Source of the DNA: Streptomyces xylophagus | Lineage (GTDB): Bacteria; Actinomycetota; Actinomycetes; Streptomycetales; Streptomycetaceae | Assembly (NCBI RefSeq): GCF_000716435.1 | Contig: NZ_JNWO01000037.1 | Location: forward strand, 57,520-121,519 | Direction: 5' to 3' | DNA length: 64,000 bases | Position numbers and translations under genes: made by a program | Shown here: positions 32,616-42,144 of the stretch, piece by piece | How positions within the stretch are numbered: position 1 is the stretch's first letter | Layout: each line of letters begins with the position of its first letter | Notes under the pieces: generated by a model | The model's input: the letters and a program-made list of their open reading frames with translations, nothing else | What the model was told of the DNA's origin: nothing | Databases searched by the model: none

Positions 32616-34214
32616 CTACCAGACGTAGTTCGGGTCGACGTGCATACAGGCCGTGGTGTCCGAGCCGTTGAGGACGTCGGCCGACGCAGGGGTCGTGTCG
32701 TCCTCGGCCGGTGCCTTGTACGTCGTCCCGGTGCTCCAGTCCGCGCCGACGACCAGGGTGACCCCGGAGACGCTCGTCGACTTCTTCACCGCGCTCGTCG
32801 GGATGCCGAGGGCCTTGGCGACCCGCTGGGCGTCGCCCTCCAGGTCGGCGCTCGGGTAGCGGACGACCGTCGTGGCCTCGCTGAGGATCGCCGACGAGTC
32901 CGCCACCGCCTCCTTGAAGCCCTTGCCGACGAGGAGTCCGGCCACCGCGGTCGCCCGGCCCCGCACCGCGCTCGTCGTGCTTGTCCGGGTGCCGTTCTCC
33001 ACCTGTACGGCGATCTGGTCGTCGGCGGCGGCCGGATCGGTGGACGCCTTCACCGCCGTGGTCGTCTTCTTCTTGTCCTTGCCGTCCAGCGCGATGTCCT
33101 CGCGGACCAGCCGGAACAGCTTCTCCGCGTCGGCCGGCTTGGGCACCACCCGGCCGCTGCTGCCCGAGTACTCCCACGGCATCGTCGTCATGGTGATCCG
33201 GCTGGTCGGAACCTTCTTCAGTTCCTTGCTCAGGTCGTACAGCTTGGCCACGGTCCCGAGACCGTTGTCGACGGTGATCGCCTTCGTGGCCGTCTCGGCG
33301 AGGCTGCGCAGCTTGGTCGGGTTGCTCAGCGTGGCGTTCTCGCGCAGCTGGCGGACCATCGAGTTCATGTACTGGTGCTGTGCCTTGGTCCGCGCGATGT
33401 CGGTGTCGTCCTCGAAGCCGTAGCGCGTCCGCAGCCACTGCAGGGCCTGCTTGCCCTTCACGGACGTCGTGCCCGCCTTCAGCTTCAGGCCGGAGCCCTT
33501 GCCGGAGGAGGTGTGCGAGTAGATGTTGGCGTTCACGCAGACCGGCACCCCGCCGATCGCGTCGGCCATCGACACCACACCCGAGAAGTCGACCATCATG
33601 AAGTGGTCGATGTGGATGTCGGTCAGCTTCTCCCAGGTCGCCACCGTGCAGCCGGGGCCGCCGCGGCCCAGCGAGTCGTTCGTGATGACGTCGGTCTCGG
33701 CCGCGTACGTCTTCTTGGTGTCCGGGTCCGTGCACTTGGGGATGTCCACCAAGGTGTCACGGGGCATGCTCACGACCGACATGTTGGAGCGGTCGGCGGA
33801 GACGTGGAGCAGCATCTGGACGTCGGCGCGGGCCGGGGTGCCGAAGGTGTCCTTCGCGCCGCCGAGCTTCTGGTTCTCCGCGGAGTCCCGCGCGTCCGAA
33901 CCGATCAGCAGGATGTTCAACGGGGTCTGCCCGGCCGCGTTCGCCTTGGACTGGGCCGCCCTGTCCTTCTCGTCCCCGATGTTCAGGGGGTCTTTCTTGA
34001 TGTTGTGGTTGAGGTGCTCGTAGTACAGGTATCCGGCGCCGGCCGTCCCGAGTATGACCACCGCGAGGACGATCGCGGACCAGCGCAAGGCGCGCCGTCT
34101 ACGGCCCTTGCGTCTGCCCGCCTCCGTGTCCGACGGTCTCTTCCCGTCCACCGGCGCGAGGGACATCGTGTCCTCGATCGCCGGCCCCTCCCCGCGCACG
34201 CTGCTCTGAGTCAA
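32616..34214 (-). CDS. LCP family wall-polymer ligase, paralogue 3, with LytR_C domain
   Basis: This 532-residue protein has a ~45-residue basic cytosolic head, one span (WSAIVLAVVILGTAGAGYLY), an LCP domain (NILLIGSDARDSAENQ, MLLHVSADRSNMSVVSMPRD, VTTWEKLTDIHIDHFMMVDF-like region, LQWLRTRYGF) and a C-terminal LytR_C domain from about QIAVQVENGTRT. A ~20-residue insertion between the phosphate-binding strand and the partner Arg motif (FGTPARADVQ) sets it apart. LCP 4 lies 82 bases upstream on the same strand, separated by a terminator. Confidence 0.92.
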   Translation of the reverse strand: MTQSSVRGEGPAIEDTMSLAPVDGKRPSDTEAGRRKGRRRRALRWSAIVLAVVILGTAGAGYLYYEHLNHNIKKDPLNIGDEKDRAAQSKANAAGQTPLNILLIGSDARDSAENQKLGGAKDTFGTPARADVQMLLHVSADRSNMSVVSMPRDTLVDIPKCTDPDTKKTYAAETDVITNDSLGRGGPGCTVATWEKLTDIHIDHFMMVDFSGVVSMADAIGGVPVCVNANIYSHTSSGKGSGLKLKAGTTSVKGKQALQWLRTRYGFEDDTDIARTKAQHQYMNSMVRQLRENATLSNPTKLRSLAETATKAITVDNGLGTVAKLYDLSKELKKVPTSRITMTTMPWEYSGSSGRVVPKPADAEKLFRLVREDIALDGKDKKKTTTAVKASTDPAAADDQIAVQVENGTRTSTTSAVRGRATAVAGLLVGKGFKEAVADSSAILSEATTVVRYPSADLEGDAQRVAKALGIPTSAVKKSTSVSGVTLVVGADWSTGTTYKAPAEDDTTPASADVLNGSDTTACMHVDPNYVW

Positions 34215-34245
34215 GTCCCCACCCCTCCCACGCCGCGCCCTGACG

Positions 34246-34289
34246 CACGGGTCCGCCCCGCGCCCTGTTAGACGCGGAACGGACCCGTG
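34246..34289 (-). terminator. Terminator between LCP 4 and LCP 3
   Basis: CACGGGTCCG pairs with CGGACCCGTG, with an inner CCGCG/CGCGG stem. It ends just before the LCP 4 stop codon (34297-34299) on the strand of transcription. Confidence 0.75.
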
Positions 34290-34296
34290 TGGTCAC

Positions 34297-36024
34297 TTAC
34301 TTGGCGCACTCAACCTTGTCCGCCGTGGACTTCTGGACCCCCTCCGGCGTCGACCCCGCGGTCGAGGTGAGCGGGACGCCGGCTCCCTTGAAGTCCTTGC
34401 CCAGGGTCAGCGTTATCGCCGGCAGACCCTGGGAGTTGATCACACTCTTGCCCGGCTTCATCGCGGACCCCGAGAGGCCCATGATGGCGGCGAGCCTACG
34501 AGCCTGGTCCGCCTGGTCGGGTGCGTACTCAAGGGTCGTCTTCGCGAGCGCCGCCGGAGCGTTGCCCGCGTTCTCGGACTTGAGCACGCCCTCATCATTC
34601 TGCAGCCACGTAAGAGTTTCCTGTGCGCTGCCGGCGACGGCCCCTCCGTTGAGGATCCGCACCCGCACCGCGGAGGCGGCGGACTTGGTGCCCTTGAGCC
34701 GGGCGGCCACGGCGGCCTTCTCCTTCGCCGCCTGCTGCTTGACCGCGGTGAAGGAGGTGTCGCTCTTGATCAGGGAGAACACCTGCGGGGCGGTCGTGCT
34801 GTTGAGCACGACCGTGACCGGGGTCTTCTCCGCCGGGTTGTCGACGACCGGCACGGTGGTGAAGGTGAGGTTCTTCGGGTTGAGCTTGCCCAGCTCCAGA
34901 CCGAGGTCCTTCAGCTTGCTGATGGAGTCGAGGTTCTCGTCGACGGTCAGTGCCTTGGTGCCGGCCTCGGCCAGCTTCAGCATCTTCGTGGGGCTGGTGA
35001 GTGTGGAGTTGGACTTCAGCTTCCGCATCAGCGCGCTGAGGAACTGCTGCTGGAGCGTGATCCGGCTCAGGTCACCGCCGAAGCCGACCGAGTGCCGGGT
35101 GCGCACGAAGGCCAGCGCCTGCTCGCCCGAGAGATTGTGCGTGCCCTTGGACAGCTTCAGGTGCGAGTCGGAGTCGTCGATGTTCTTCGCCAGACAGACC
35201 TCGACCCCGCCGACCGCGTCGGTCAGCGTCTTCACGGCGTTGAAGTCGGCCACCATGAAGTCGTCGGGCTGGATCCCGGTCAGCTCGGTGACCGTCCGCA
35301 CCGTGCAGCTCGCCGTACGGCCGTCCTGGCCGAGGCTGGTGTTGAAGCGGACGCTCGTCGTGCCCGGGATGACCTTGGTCGTGCCGTCCGACTGGGCCGT
35401 CTGACAGTCCGGGACATCGGTGATCAGGTCACGGGGGATGCTGAGCGCGGTCGCGTTCGAGCGGTCCTTGGACACGTGCAGCAGGATCGTGGTGTCCGCG
35501 TGGCCGACGCTGCCGGCGTCGCCGTAGCCCTCGTTGCCCGCACCGGTGCGCTTGTCGGTGCCGATGACGAGCAGATTGATGGCCTTGCCCTTGCTGAAGC
35601 CACCGGTACTCGCGCCGTCGTCGGAGACGGCCGTGATGTTGTCGTTGAGGTGCTTGATGTAGAGGTATCCGGCCGCGGAGACGGCGACCAGCACGAAGGC
35701 CAGACCGCCACCGGTCCACATCAGGATCTTCTTGCCCTTGGCCTTCTTCTTCACCGGCCGGCGCCCGCGCCGCCCCGGTGGCTCCTCGGGCGCACCCCGC
35801 CGTCTGCGCGGCGCCGGCACCTCACGCCCAGGGGTCCTCGGGACCGCCTCCCGCTCCGGCGCCGCCACACTGCGGTTCTGCACAGTGGCTCTACGGGGCC
35901 CCGGCACCGCTGACTGCGGTGTGGAAGGAGTCAGTCGCAGTTCGTATTCACCAGTGTTCGGATTGAGTACCCACTGGTCTGCGGGGTCGATGTTGTCCGC
36001 CCGCCCACGGCCTTGCGCGTCCAC
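34297..36024 (-). CDS. LCP family wall-polymer ligase, paralogue 4, with LytR_C domain
   Basis: This 575-residue protein is the longest of the five. Its ~100-residue basic cytosolic head begins DQWVLNPNTGEYELRL, a motif often seen at the start of streptomycete LCP proteins. One span follows (MWTGGGLAFVLVAVSAAGYL). The LCP domain shows NLLVIGTDKRTGAGNEG, TTILLHVSKDRSNATALSIP, TGIQPDDFMVADF and ALAFVRTRHSVGFGGD. A LytR_C domain is at the end (VRVRILNGGAVAGSA). The first codon is a GTG, so the exact start is moderately certain. The 208 bases between it and LCP 5 contain nothing I recognise. Confidence 0.9.
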   Translation of the reverse strand: MDAQGRGRADNIDPADQWVLNPNTGEYELRLTPSTPQSAVPGPRRATVQNRSVAAPEREAVPRTPGREVPAPRRRRGAPEEPPGRRGRRPVKKKAKGKKILMWTGGGLAFVLVAVSAAGYLYIKHLNDNITAVSDDGASTGGFSKGKAINLLVIGTDKRTGAGNEGYGDAGSVGHADTTILLHVSKDRSNATALSIPRDLITDVPDCQTAQSDGTTKVIPGTTSVRFNTSLGQDGRTASCTVRTVTELTGIQPDDFMVADFNAVKTLTDAVGGVEVCLAKNIDDSDSHLKLSKGTHNLSGEQALAFVRTRHSVGFGGDLSRITLQQQFLSALMRKLKSNSTLTSPTKMLKLAEAGTKALTVDENLDSISKLKDLGLELGKLNPKNLTFTTVPVVDNPAEKTPVTVVLNSTTAPQVFSLIKSDTSFTAVKQQAAKEKAAVAARLKGTKSAASAVRVRILNGGAVAGSAQETLTWLQNDEGVLKSENAGNAPAALAKTTLEYAPDQADQARRLAAIMGLSGSAMKPGKSVINSQGLPAITLTLGKDFKGAGVPLTSTAGSTPEGVQKSTADKVECAK

Positions 36025-36232
36025 GGTTTACCGAATCCTCCGTCGGGGCCACGCGGCGCCTTCCCCCTCCAGGCGCTCGGGTCTCGTTCATCCGGTGCGG
36101 CAAGCACACCGGATCGCTCACACTATCCGTCCAGTTGAGCGGCAAGTGACTGTGGTGACAAATTCCACGTCCCTACAACCGGTCAATCCGCCCTATTTTT
36201 CGGAACAAAGGTTCGTCGACTCGGTGAGCGCA

Positions 36233-37429
36233 TTACCCGCAGGTGTCCTCGGCGGCGGTGTTCCCACGAAACGTGGGCGCGGGCGTGGCCCCGCCAACAG
36301 GCGCCGCATTACTGCCGTTTGCCCCTGAATCCAGCGGAACTTCCTTGGTCACGGCGACCGTTGCGTCGGCCCGCAACCGGGCGAACAGCTTTTCGGCCTC
36401 GGGCTCCACGAGTTGGTCGCGATTTGCGTTGTAGATGTACGACTCCCGTGGAACGGTGAGGAATTGCACATGTTCGGTGGGGATGTTCCGCAAGCCGCGC
36501 ACCAGTTCGTACAAACCGCGCAGATTGGCCAGCTCCGGATCGGTGGTCAGCGACGAGGTCGCCGCGTCCAACACGGGATACAACTTCACCGGATTGAACA
36601 GCACATCGTCGCTCTGTACCTTGTTGACCAGCGCGCCCAGGAACCCCTGCTGACGGTCCATCCGATCGGTGTCACTGCCGTTCCCCAGCGACTTCCGCGC
36701 CCGCACGTACCCGAGCGCCTGCTCCCCGTCGAGGGTCACGCGCCCCGCAGGCAGCGCCAACTTGGCGGCTTTGTCGCGAATAGGAGCTTTAAGGCAGACC
36801 TGCACCCCATCAACAGCGTCGACCATGTCCTTGAACCCATGAAAGTCGACGACCATGTGATGGTCGATCCGCACGTTCGTCAGCTTCTCCACGGTCCGGA
36901 TCGTGCACCCCGAACCCCCCACCTGGAACGCGTAGTTGAACATCGCGAACATCGGCTCGGTCCGCGTCCCGTCCGGCCGCAGACACCCCGGCACATCCAC
37001 CATCAGGTCCCGCGGCAACGACACGGCGGTGGCGCTGCGCCGGTCGGCCGCCAGATGCAACAGGATCGTCGTGTCCGACCGCTCGGTCCCCGAGTCCCGC
37101 CCGTACTCCGCGTTCCCGTCCCCTGACCGAGAGTCGGACCCGATCAGCAGAATGTTCTGCGCCCCCTTCACCAACGCGGTGGGCCGCTCCTTGTCGTACC
37201 GAGCGAGCTCGGCGGCGGCAGCGTTGTCGGGCGTGATGTTCGAGTCGAGCTTGGCGTAGACGGCCCATCCGACACCGGCGGTAGCCACGACGACCACGGC
37301 GACCCCGACCCCCACTCCCCGCACCCACCGCCGACGCCGCCGACGTATGAGCCCCGCCCCGGACGCGGAGACCCCCGCACCCGGCCCGAGAACGCCTCCT
37401 GCGGTGTCGTCGAACACGTGCGGTTCCAC
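36233..37429 (-). CDS. LCP family wall-polymer ligase, paralogue 5
   Basis: This 398-residue LCP protein has a ~40-residue cytosolic head ending in an Arg cluster (RRRRRRW), a span (VGVAVVVVATAGVGWAVYA) and the catalytic domain: NILLIGSDSRSGDGNAEYG, SDTTILLHLAADRRSATAVS, LPRDLMVDVPGC, NVRIDHHMVVDFHGF, ALGYVRARKSLGNG. It lacks LytR_C and ends in a Gly/Asn-rich tail with a terminal Cys (EDTCG). The GTG start has only AGGGG very close by. It is the first gene in the direction of this LCP run. Confidence 0.9.
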   Translation of the reverse strand: MEPHVFDDTAGGVLGPGAGVSASGAGLIRRRRRRWVRGVGVGVAVVVVATAGVGWAVYAKLDSNITPDNAAAAELARYDKERPTALVKGAQNILLIGSDSRSGDGNAEYGRDSGTERSDTTILLHLAADRRSATAVSLPRDLMVDVPGCLRPDGTRTEPMFAMFNYAFQVGGSGCTIRTVEKLTNVRIDHHMVVDFHGFKDMVDAVDGVQVCLKAPIRDKAAKLALPAGRVTLDGEQALGYVRARKSLGNGSDTDRMDRQQGFLGALVNKVQSDDVLFNPVKLYPVLDAATSSLTTDPELANLRGLYELVRGLRNIPTEHVQFLTVPRESYIYNANRDQLVEPEAEKLFARLRADATVAVTKEVPLDSGANGSNAAPVGGATPAPTFRGNTAAEDTCG

Positions 37430-37552
37430 CCCTCATGGCCGTCGTAAGAGTGTGTGGTCCTGCGTGCGGTTCTGCTCTTACGACCATGGCGTGGATGGGG
37501 TGAGGGGGGCGGGCGGTGGTGGCCCATTCGGGTGACTGGTGCTTTCGCTTTT

Positions 37553-37595
37553 AGGGGCGCGGGGAACTGCGCGACAAGCCCCCACCGGCCCGCAC
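37553..37595 (+). repeat. Dispersed intergenic repeat, family A (copy 2)
   Basis: The core GGGGCGCGGGGAACTGCGCG (37554-37573) is followed by ACAAGCCCCCACCGG. It lies between the LCP 5 start and the end of the TIGR03089 gene, and is the same family as copies 1 and 3. Confidence 0.8.
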
Positions 37596-37621
37596 CCGCC
37601 AAACAACCCTCGCCACCCCCT

Positions 37622-38365
37622 TCAGACGCGCGAAACAGCCACCCGCTCACTCTCAACCCGCTTGGCCAGCGATTCCTCACTCAACTCCGCCAGATTCCGA
37701 CACAGAACCACGGAACCCCCGGTGGCGAGCGGCGCATACAACCCCACGCTCAACCCCTCCCACGTGTCATACGACAGCCCCGACAACACCCGAGCCCTTG
37801 CCAACGCCCCCGCGTCGCCGAGAGCCCGCTCAACAACCTCCACCCCCGTCAGCTCCACCCCGCCCACGACCAACGCGGGCTCCTCAGGATCAACCGGCGA
37901 GAACGCAACAAACCGATCCCCCTGCCCCGGCACCTCGACGGCATAGTCGACAAACCCGGCGGGAGTCTGCGGAAACCGCCCCCCAAGCGGCCGCAAGGCA
38001 AGAGCAACCCGCTCCCCACCACACGCCCGCGCCGCGTCCAACGACTCCGGCCCACTGACAACCACGTCGGCCCCGGAGGGATCGCCCCCCACGTCCGCGA
38101 CCACCCCCACAGACGAACACGCCAGCAACCACACCGCCGTCTGCCAATGCGCCGGCAACAACACCACGACCCGATCACCGGGCCCCGCCCCAAGATCCCC
38201 CTGAAGCAGATTCGCGGTCTTGGCCACCCAATTGGCGAAGGTGGTCACGGACAATTCGACACGTTCCCCCGTGGCGTCGTCGTAGAAGGTCACCAGGGGA
38301 CGGCCGGGATCCGCGGCGAGCGCGGAACGCAGCAGGTCGGCAGGGGTGCGATCGGTGGCGTTCAC
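37622..38365 (-). CDS. TIGR03089 family protein (AMP-binding-like)
   Basis: This 247-residue protein resembles the N-terminal part of acyl-adenylating (AMP-binding) enzymes: PLVTFYDDATGERVELS, TFANWVAKTANLL, GAGPGDRVVVLLPAHWQTAV. It is less than half the length of a full synthetase and lacks the P-loop-like TSGTTGxPK motif, so adenylation is doubtful. This is the known TIGR03089 family of actinobacteria. The GTG at 38365 starts VNATDRTPADLL. It sits beside the LCP cluster and divergent from a wall amidase, hinting at an envelope role. Confidence 0.82.
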   Translation of the reverse strand: MNATDRTPADLLRSALAADPGRPLVTFYDDATGERVELSVTTFANWVAKTANLLQGDLGAGPGDRVVVLLPAHWQTAVWLLACSSVGVVADVGGDPSGADVVVSGPESLDAARACGGERVALALRPLGGRFPQTPAGFVDYAVEVPGQGDRFVAFSPVDPEEPALVVGGVELTGVEVVERALGDAGALARARVLSGLSYDTWEGLSVGLYAPLATGGSVVLCRNLAELSEESLAKRVESERVAVSRV

Positions 38366-38480
38366 CCGCGCAAGCGTACGCGGGCGCCCGCCGACGCACG
38401 CCCCCGCACGGGCGCTCCGGACCACCGGTTCGGACGAACCGCAGCCGACGGTCCGTCAATTCCCGGATAGACAGATATGT

Positions 38481-39824
38481 ATGACTATGTCCAGGATCAG
38501 GGGCATGCGTGGATTCCTTGCTTCCTCGATCGGCGTCACCTGCGCGGCCGCACTGGCCCTCCCGCTCACCCTGCCCGCGGCCGCGGCACCGGCGGCGCAG
38601 CCAACGAGCGGCGCGAGAACCGCGTCGACGACCGCCGAACCGGACCTCCCCGGCAGCACCCAGTCGCTGCCCCTCACCCCCCGTACCCGCGACCGAACCC
38701 TGGGCGCGGCCCCCGAACAGGGCCTCACCCGCGACGACGTACGCCGCTTCTCCCTCGTCGGCGTCACCTGGACCGATCCCGACACCGAACTGCGCGGTCA
38801 GGTCCAGGTCCGCACCCGGGCCACCGACACCGGCGAGTGGTCCGGCTGGCAGGACGTCGACACCCACAACGAGGACCACGGCGCCGACCCCGGCACCGCC
38901 GAACGCACCTCCGGTCACGTCCACGGCTCCACGGCCCCGCTGTGGGTGGGCGACTCGGACGGAGTGGACGTACGCGTAAGAGCGACCGGGGCGGCGACAC
39001 GGACCGTAGGAAACACCGACGAACAGCCGTCGCTCCTCCCCACCGGCCTGCACCTGGAACTGGTGGACCCGGGCGCGGCGCAGGCCCAACCCGCGGGCGC
39101 CCGCCCCGCGACCGCCAACCGCACCGCCACGCCCCGCCTCGCCGCCACCGAGATCCCGGCCCTGAGCAAGCAGGCGACCGAACGGGAACTGGTCGCCCTG
39201 CGCGGCAAGGCGCAGCCGTACATCGGGCCGCGGCCGCGGATCGTCACCCGGCGCGGCTGGGGCGCCGACGAGAAGCTGCGGGAGAAGGGGTTCGTGTACA
39301 CGAAGAAGGTCAAGGCGGTCTTCGTGCACCACACCGCCACCGGCAACAACTACCGCTGCTCGCAAGCGCCTTCAGTCATTCGTGGTATCTACCGCTACCA
39401 CGTCAAGAGCAGTGGCTGGCGCGACATCGGCTACAACTTCCTCGTCGACAAGTGCGGAACCATCTACGAGGGCCGCGCCGGGGGAGTGACGAAGGCGGTC
39501 CTGGGCGCCCACACCCTCGGTTTCAACACCGACAGCATGGGGATCGCGGTCCTCGGAACCTTCGGCAGCGCCAAACCGTCCGCGGCGGCGGTGACGGCCA
39601 TCGCCAGGCTCACCGCGTGGAAGCTCGGGCTCTACGGCGTCAATCCGCGCGGCAAGACATACCTGAAGTCCGCGGGTGGCAATCTCTACCGAAAAGGAAA
39701 GAACGTACGACTCAATGTGATCTCCGGCCATCGGGACGGGTTCGCCACGGAGTGCCCAGGACGGCAGCTCTACGGCAAACTCGGCTCGGCCCGCTCCACG
39801 TCGGCCCGTTTCCAAGGCCGCTGA
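38481..39824 (+). CDS. Secreted N-acetylmuramoyl-L-alanine amidase (Amidase_2/PGRP)
   Basis: This exported protein of about 447 residues has a signal peptide ending near LPAAAAPAA. A ~180-residue N-terminal beta-rich region follows (FSLVGVTWTDPDTELRGQVQ), then the zinc amidase domain: TRRGWGADEKL, VFVHHTATGNNY (zinc His), RDIGYNFLVDKCGTIYEGRA, LGAHTLGFNTDSMGIAVLG and ISGHRDGFATECPG (His and Cys ligands). It cuts the lactyl-amide bond of peptidoglycan. The ATG at 38481 is used; an internal ATG at 38505 with AGGGG close upstream also gives a good signal peptide. Confidence 0.9.
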   Translation: MTMSRIRGMRGFLASSIGVTCAAALALPLTLPAAAAPAAQPTSGARTASTTAEPDLPGSTQSLPLTPRTRDRTLGAAPEQGLTRDDVRRFSLVGVTWTDPDTELRGQVQVRTRATDTGEWSGWQDVDTHNEDHGADPGTAERTSGHVHGSTAPLWVGDSDGVDVRVRATGAATRTVGNTDEQPSLLPTGLHLELVDPGAAQAQPAGARPATANRTATPRLAATEIPALSKQATERELVALRGKAQPYIGPRPRIVTRRGWGADEKLREKGFVYTKKVKAVFVHHTATGNNYRCSQAPSVIRGIYRYHVKSSGWRDIGYNFLVDKCGTIYEGRAGGVTKAVLGAHTLGFNTDSMGIAVLGTFGSAKPSAAAVTAIARLTAWKLGLYGVNPRGKTYLKSAGGNLYRKGKNVRLNVISGHRDGFATECPGRQLYGKLGSARSTSARFQGR

Positions 39825-39929
39825 CAGGGGGCGCCGGGGAGGGGTCTGCGGGACGCGTGCACGGTCCGCATACACTGGCCGGCCGAAATGGACAGTTCGG
39901 CCGGTCCCGGCAGGAAGCAGAGACGACAG

Positions 39930-41012
39930 GTGACAGAAGCGATCCTCCTGGTCGGCGGCAAGGGCACCCGGTTGCGCCCCCTCACGGTGCACACCCCGAA
40001 GCCGATGGTCAGGGCGGCGGGGGTGCCGTTCCTCACGCATCAGCTGGCGAGAGCGAGAGCGGCGGGCGTGGACCACATCGTCCTGGCCACTTCCTATCTG
40101 GCGGACGTGTTCGAACCGCACTTCGGTGACGGCTCGTCCCTCGGCCTCCACATCGAGTACGTCACGGAGGACGAGCCCCTCGGCACGGGCGGCGCGATCC
40201 GCAACGTCGCCTCGCGCCTCCACTCCGGCCCCGACGACCCGGTCCTGGTCTTCAACGGCGACATCCTCACCGGCCTGAACATCAGGGCGTTGGTGGACAC
40301 CCACGAGACGACGGGCGCGGACGTCTCCCTCCACCTCACGAAGGTCACGGACCCCCGTGCCTACGGCCTGGTCCCCACGGACGACACGGGCCGCGTCCTG
40401 GCCTTCCTGGAGAAGCCCCAGACCCCCGAGGAGATCGTCACCGACCAGATCAACGCGGGCGCGTACGTCTTCCGCCGCTCGGTCATCGACACGATCCCGG
40501 TCGGGCGCCCGGTATCGGTGGAACGGGAGACGTTCCCGGACCTCCTCGCCGCCGGCGCCCACCTCCAGGGCCTGGTGGACTCGACGTACTGGCTGGACCT
40601 CGGCACCCCGGCGGCCTTCGTCCGCGGCTCGGCGGACCTGGTCCTGGGCCGCGCCCCGTCCCCCGCGATCCCCGGCCGCTGCGGCGACCGCCTGGTCCTC
40701 CCCACCGCCCGGGTGGCCCCCGACGCCAAGGTGACCGGCGGCACGGTGGTGGGCGAGGGCGCGTTCGTGGCGGAGGGCGCGAGGGTCTTCGGCTCGACCA
40801 TCCTCCCCGGCGCCGTCATCGAACCCGGCGCCGTCATCACCGACTCCCTCATCGGCACCCGAGCCGTAGTCGGCGAACGCTCCGTCCTCACCGGCACGGT
40901 CATCGGCGACGGCGCGATCATCGGCGCCGACAACGAACTCCGCGACGGCATGCGGGTGTGGTGCGATGCGCGGATTCCGGCGGGGGCGGTGAGGTTCTCT
41001 TCGGATCAGTAG
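39930..41012 (+). CDS. manC: NDP-sugar synthase, probable mannose-1-phosphate guanylyltransferase
   Basis: This 360-residue nucleotidyltransferase begins AILLVGGKGTRLRPLT, with TPKPMVRAAG next (substrate-binding Lys). LGTGGAIRNV, VFNGDILTG and EKPQTPEEIVTDQINAGAYV are core motifs. The C-terminus is a left-handed beta helix of hexapeptide repeats (ILPGAVIEPGAVITDSLIGT). It should make GDP-mannose, with manB and manA nearby. The GTG at 39930 is favoured by family N-termini; an ATG 14 codons earlier (39888) is possible. The sugar specificity rests partly on context. Confidence 0.85.
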   Translation: MTEAILLVGGKGTRLRPLTVHTPKPMVRAAGVPFLTHQLARARAAGVDHIVLATSYLADVFEPHFGDGSSLGLHIEYVTEDEPLGTGGAIRNVASRLHSGPDDPVLVFNGDILTGLNIRALVDTHETTGADVSLHLTKVTDPRAYGLVPTDDTGRVLAFLEKPQTPEEIVTDQINAGAYVFRRSVIDTIPVGRPVSVERETFPDLLAAGAHLQGLVDSTYWLDLGTPAAFVRGSADLVLGRAPSPAIPGRCGDRLVLPTARVAPDAKVTGGTVVGEGAFVAEGARVFGSTILPGAVIEPGAVITDSLIGTRAVVGERSVLTGTVIGDGAIIGADNELRDGMRVWCDARIPAGAVRFSSDQ

Positions 41013-41066
41013 GAGGGGACTTTTCGACTTACCGAGTCGGGTGGTGGGCGGGCATAGGCCGGGGGT

Positions 41067-41085
41067 CTGGGGGCGGAGCCCCCAG
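41067..41085. repeat. Dispersed hairpin repeat, family B (copy 1), likely terminator
   Basis: CTGGGGGC and GCCCCCAG form an 8-bp stem with a three-base loop, preceded by GGGGGT. It lies between convergent manC and the DNA glycosylase gene. The same element occurs at 54268-54286, so it is both a repeat and a probable terminator. Confidence 0.7.
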
Positions 41086-41115
41086 GAGGACCCGCGCCCC
41101 CTCCCACCCGCACTC

Positions 41116-42087
41116 TCACAACTTCCCGATGTCCCCGCGAGGCATCTTCGGCGCCCGCCGCGCAGGCGTACGCCCGCTCAGCAGAATCAACCGAGCCGCC
41201 CGATGCCGCTGCCCCGCATACGGCTCCAGCAACGACAACATCACCGAGTCATCCGCGTCCCGATCCCCGGCCAACGCCCACCCCACGATCCCCGGCAGAT
41301 GCAGATCCCCCACAGTCACCGCATCCGCCGCCCCATGACTCCGCTGCACAGTCTCCGCGGACGTCCACACCCCCACCCCCGGCACCACCTCCAACCGAGC
41401 CCGCGCATCCTCCGCAGACATCGCCCCCGCCTGCTCCAGCCGCGCAGCAACTCGTACGGCACGCAGAATCGTCGAGGCCCGCTTGTCGTCGACCCCGGCC
41501 CGATGCCACTCCCACGAGGGAATCAACGCCCAGGCCCGAGGCGCCGGCATCACCCACATCCGCCCGCCGACAGGCCCAGGCGCCGGCGACCCGAACGTCC
41601 GTACCAACAACCGCCAGGCCCGATACGCCTCGTCGGTCGTCACCTTCTGCTCCAGCACGGACGGAATCAACGACTCCAGCACCAGCCCGGTCCGCGTCAA
41701 CCGCAACCCCGGCCGCCGATGCCGAGCAACAGCGACAAGCCGATGCCGAGGCACGAACGCGTCCGGGTCGTCGGCGGCCCCGAGCATCTCCGGCAACCGC
41801 TCCAACAGCCAATCCCCGCCAGGCCCCCAGGCCTCCCCGCGCACCTCACCCCCGTGAGCGGACACCCGCAACGTCCCCGGCCCGACAGGCGTAAGACTGG
41901 CCCGCCACACAGCCCCGTCCGCGTCCACCCGAAACGTGGGATCCCCGGGCCCCCGCCGCAACGGCCCGAGCACCAGCCCGAGATCAAGCACCCCGCCAGG
42001 CACCCAACTCCGCACCAGCCCAGGAACAGCAACATCCCCACCCCGCACAGTCGTACGAGTGGGCCGAGAAGCAAAACGTCCGGCCAC
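41116..42087 (-). CDS. DNA-3-methyladenine glycosylase-like (HhH-GPD) protein
   Basis: This 323-residue protein has an N-terminal AlkA-like domain and an HhH-GPD core. LIPSVLEQKVTTDEAYRAWR begins the helical core. LEVVPGVGVWTSAETVQRSH is the helix-hairpin-helix and ADAVTVGDLHLP carries the catalytic Asp. It removes alkylated bases in base-excision repair. Sequence close to the C-terminus (PYAGQRHRAARLILLSG) matches the family. It is a monocistron on the minus strand, convergent with manC, with a family A repeat upstream. Confidence 0.88.
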   Translation of the reverse strand: MAGRFASRPTRTTVRGGDVAVPGLVRSWVPGGVLDLGLVLGPLRRGPGDPTFRVDADGAVWRASLTPVGPGTLRVSAHGGEVRGEAWGPGGDWLLERLPEMLGAADDPDAFVPRHRLVAVARHRRPGLRLTRTGLVLESLIPSVLEQKVTTDEAYRAWRLLVRTFGSPAPGPVGGRMWVMPAPRAWALIPSWEWHRAGVDDKRASTILRAVRVAARLEQAGAMSAEDARARLEVVPGVGVWTSAETVQRSHGAADAVTVGDLHLPGIVGWALAGDRDADDSVMLSLLEPYAGQRHRAARLILLSGRTPARRAPKMPRGDIGKL

Positions 42088-42144
42088 GGCAAGATCCAGG
42101 GGTGAGGCGAGTTACCTGAAGAGTCTGATGAGCCTAGACCCACA

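Noticed and set aside
37622..38365. Complete acyl-CoA synthetase
   Set aside because: The frame ends after ~247 residues without the P-loop-like or hinge motifs. This length is the norm for the TIGR03089 family, so it is neither a full enzyme nor an obvious truncation.
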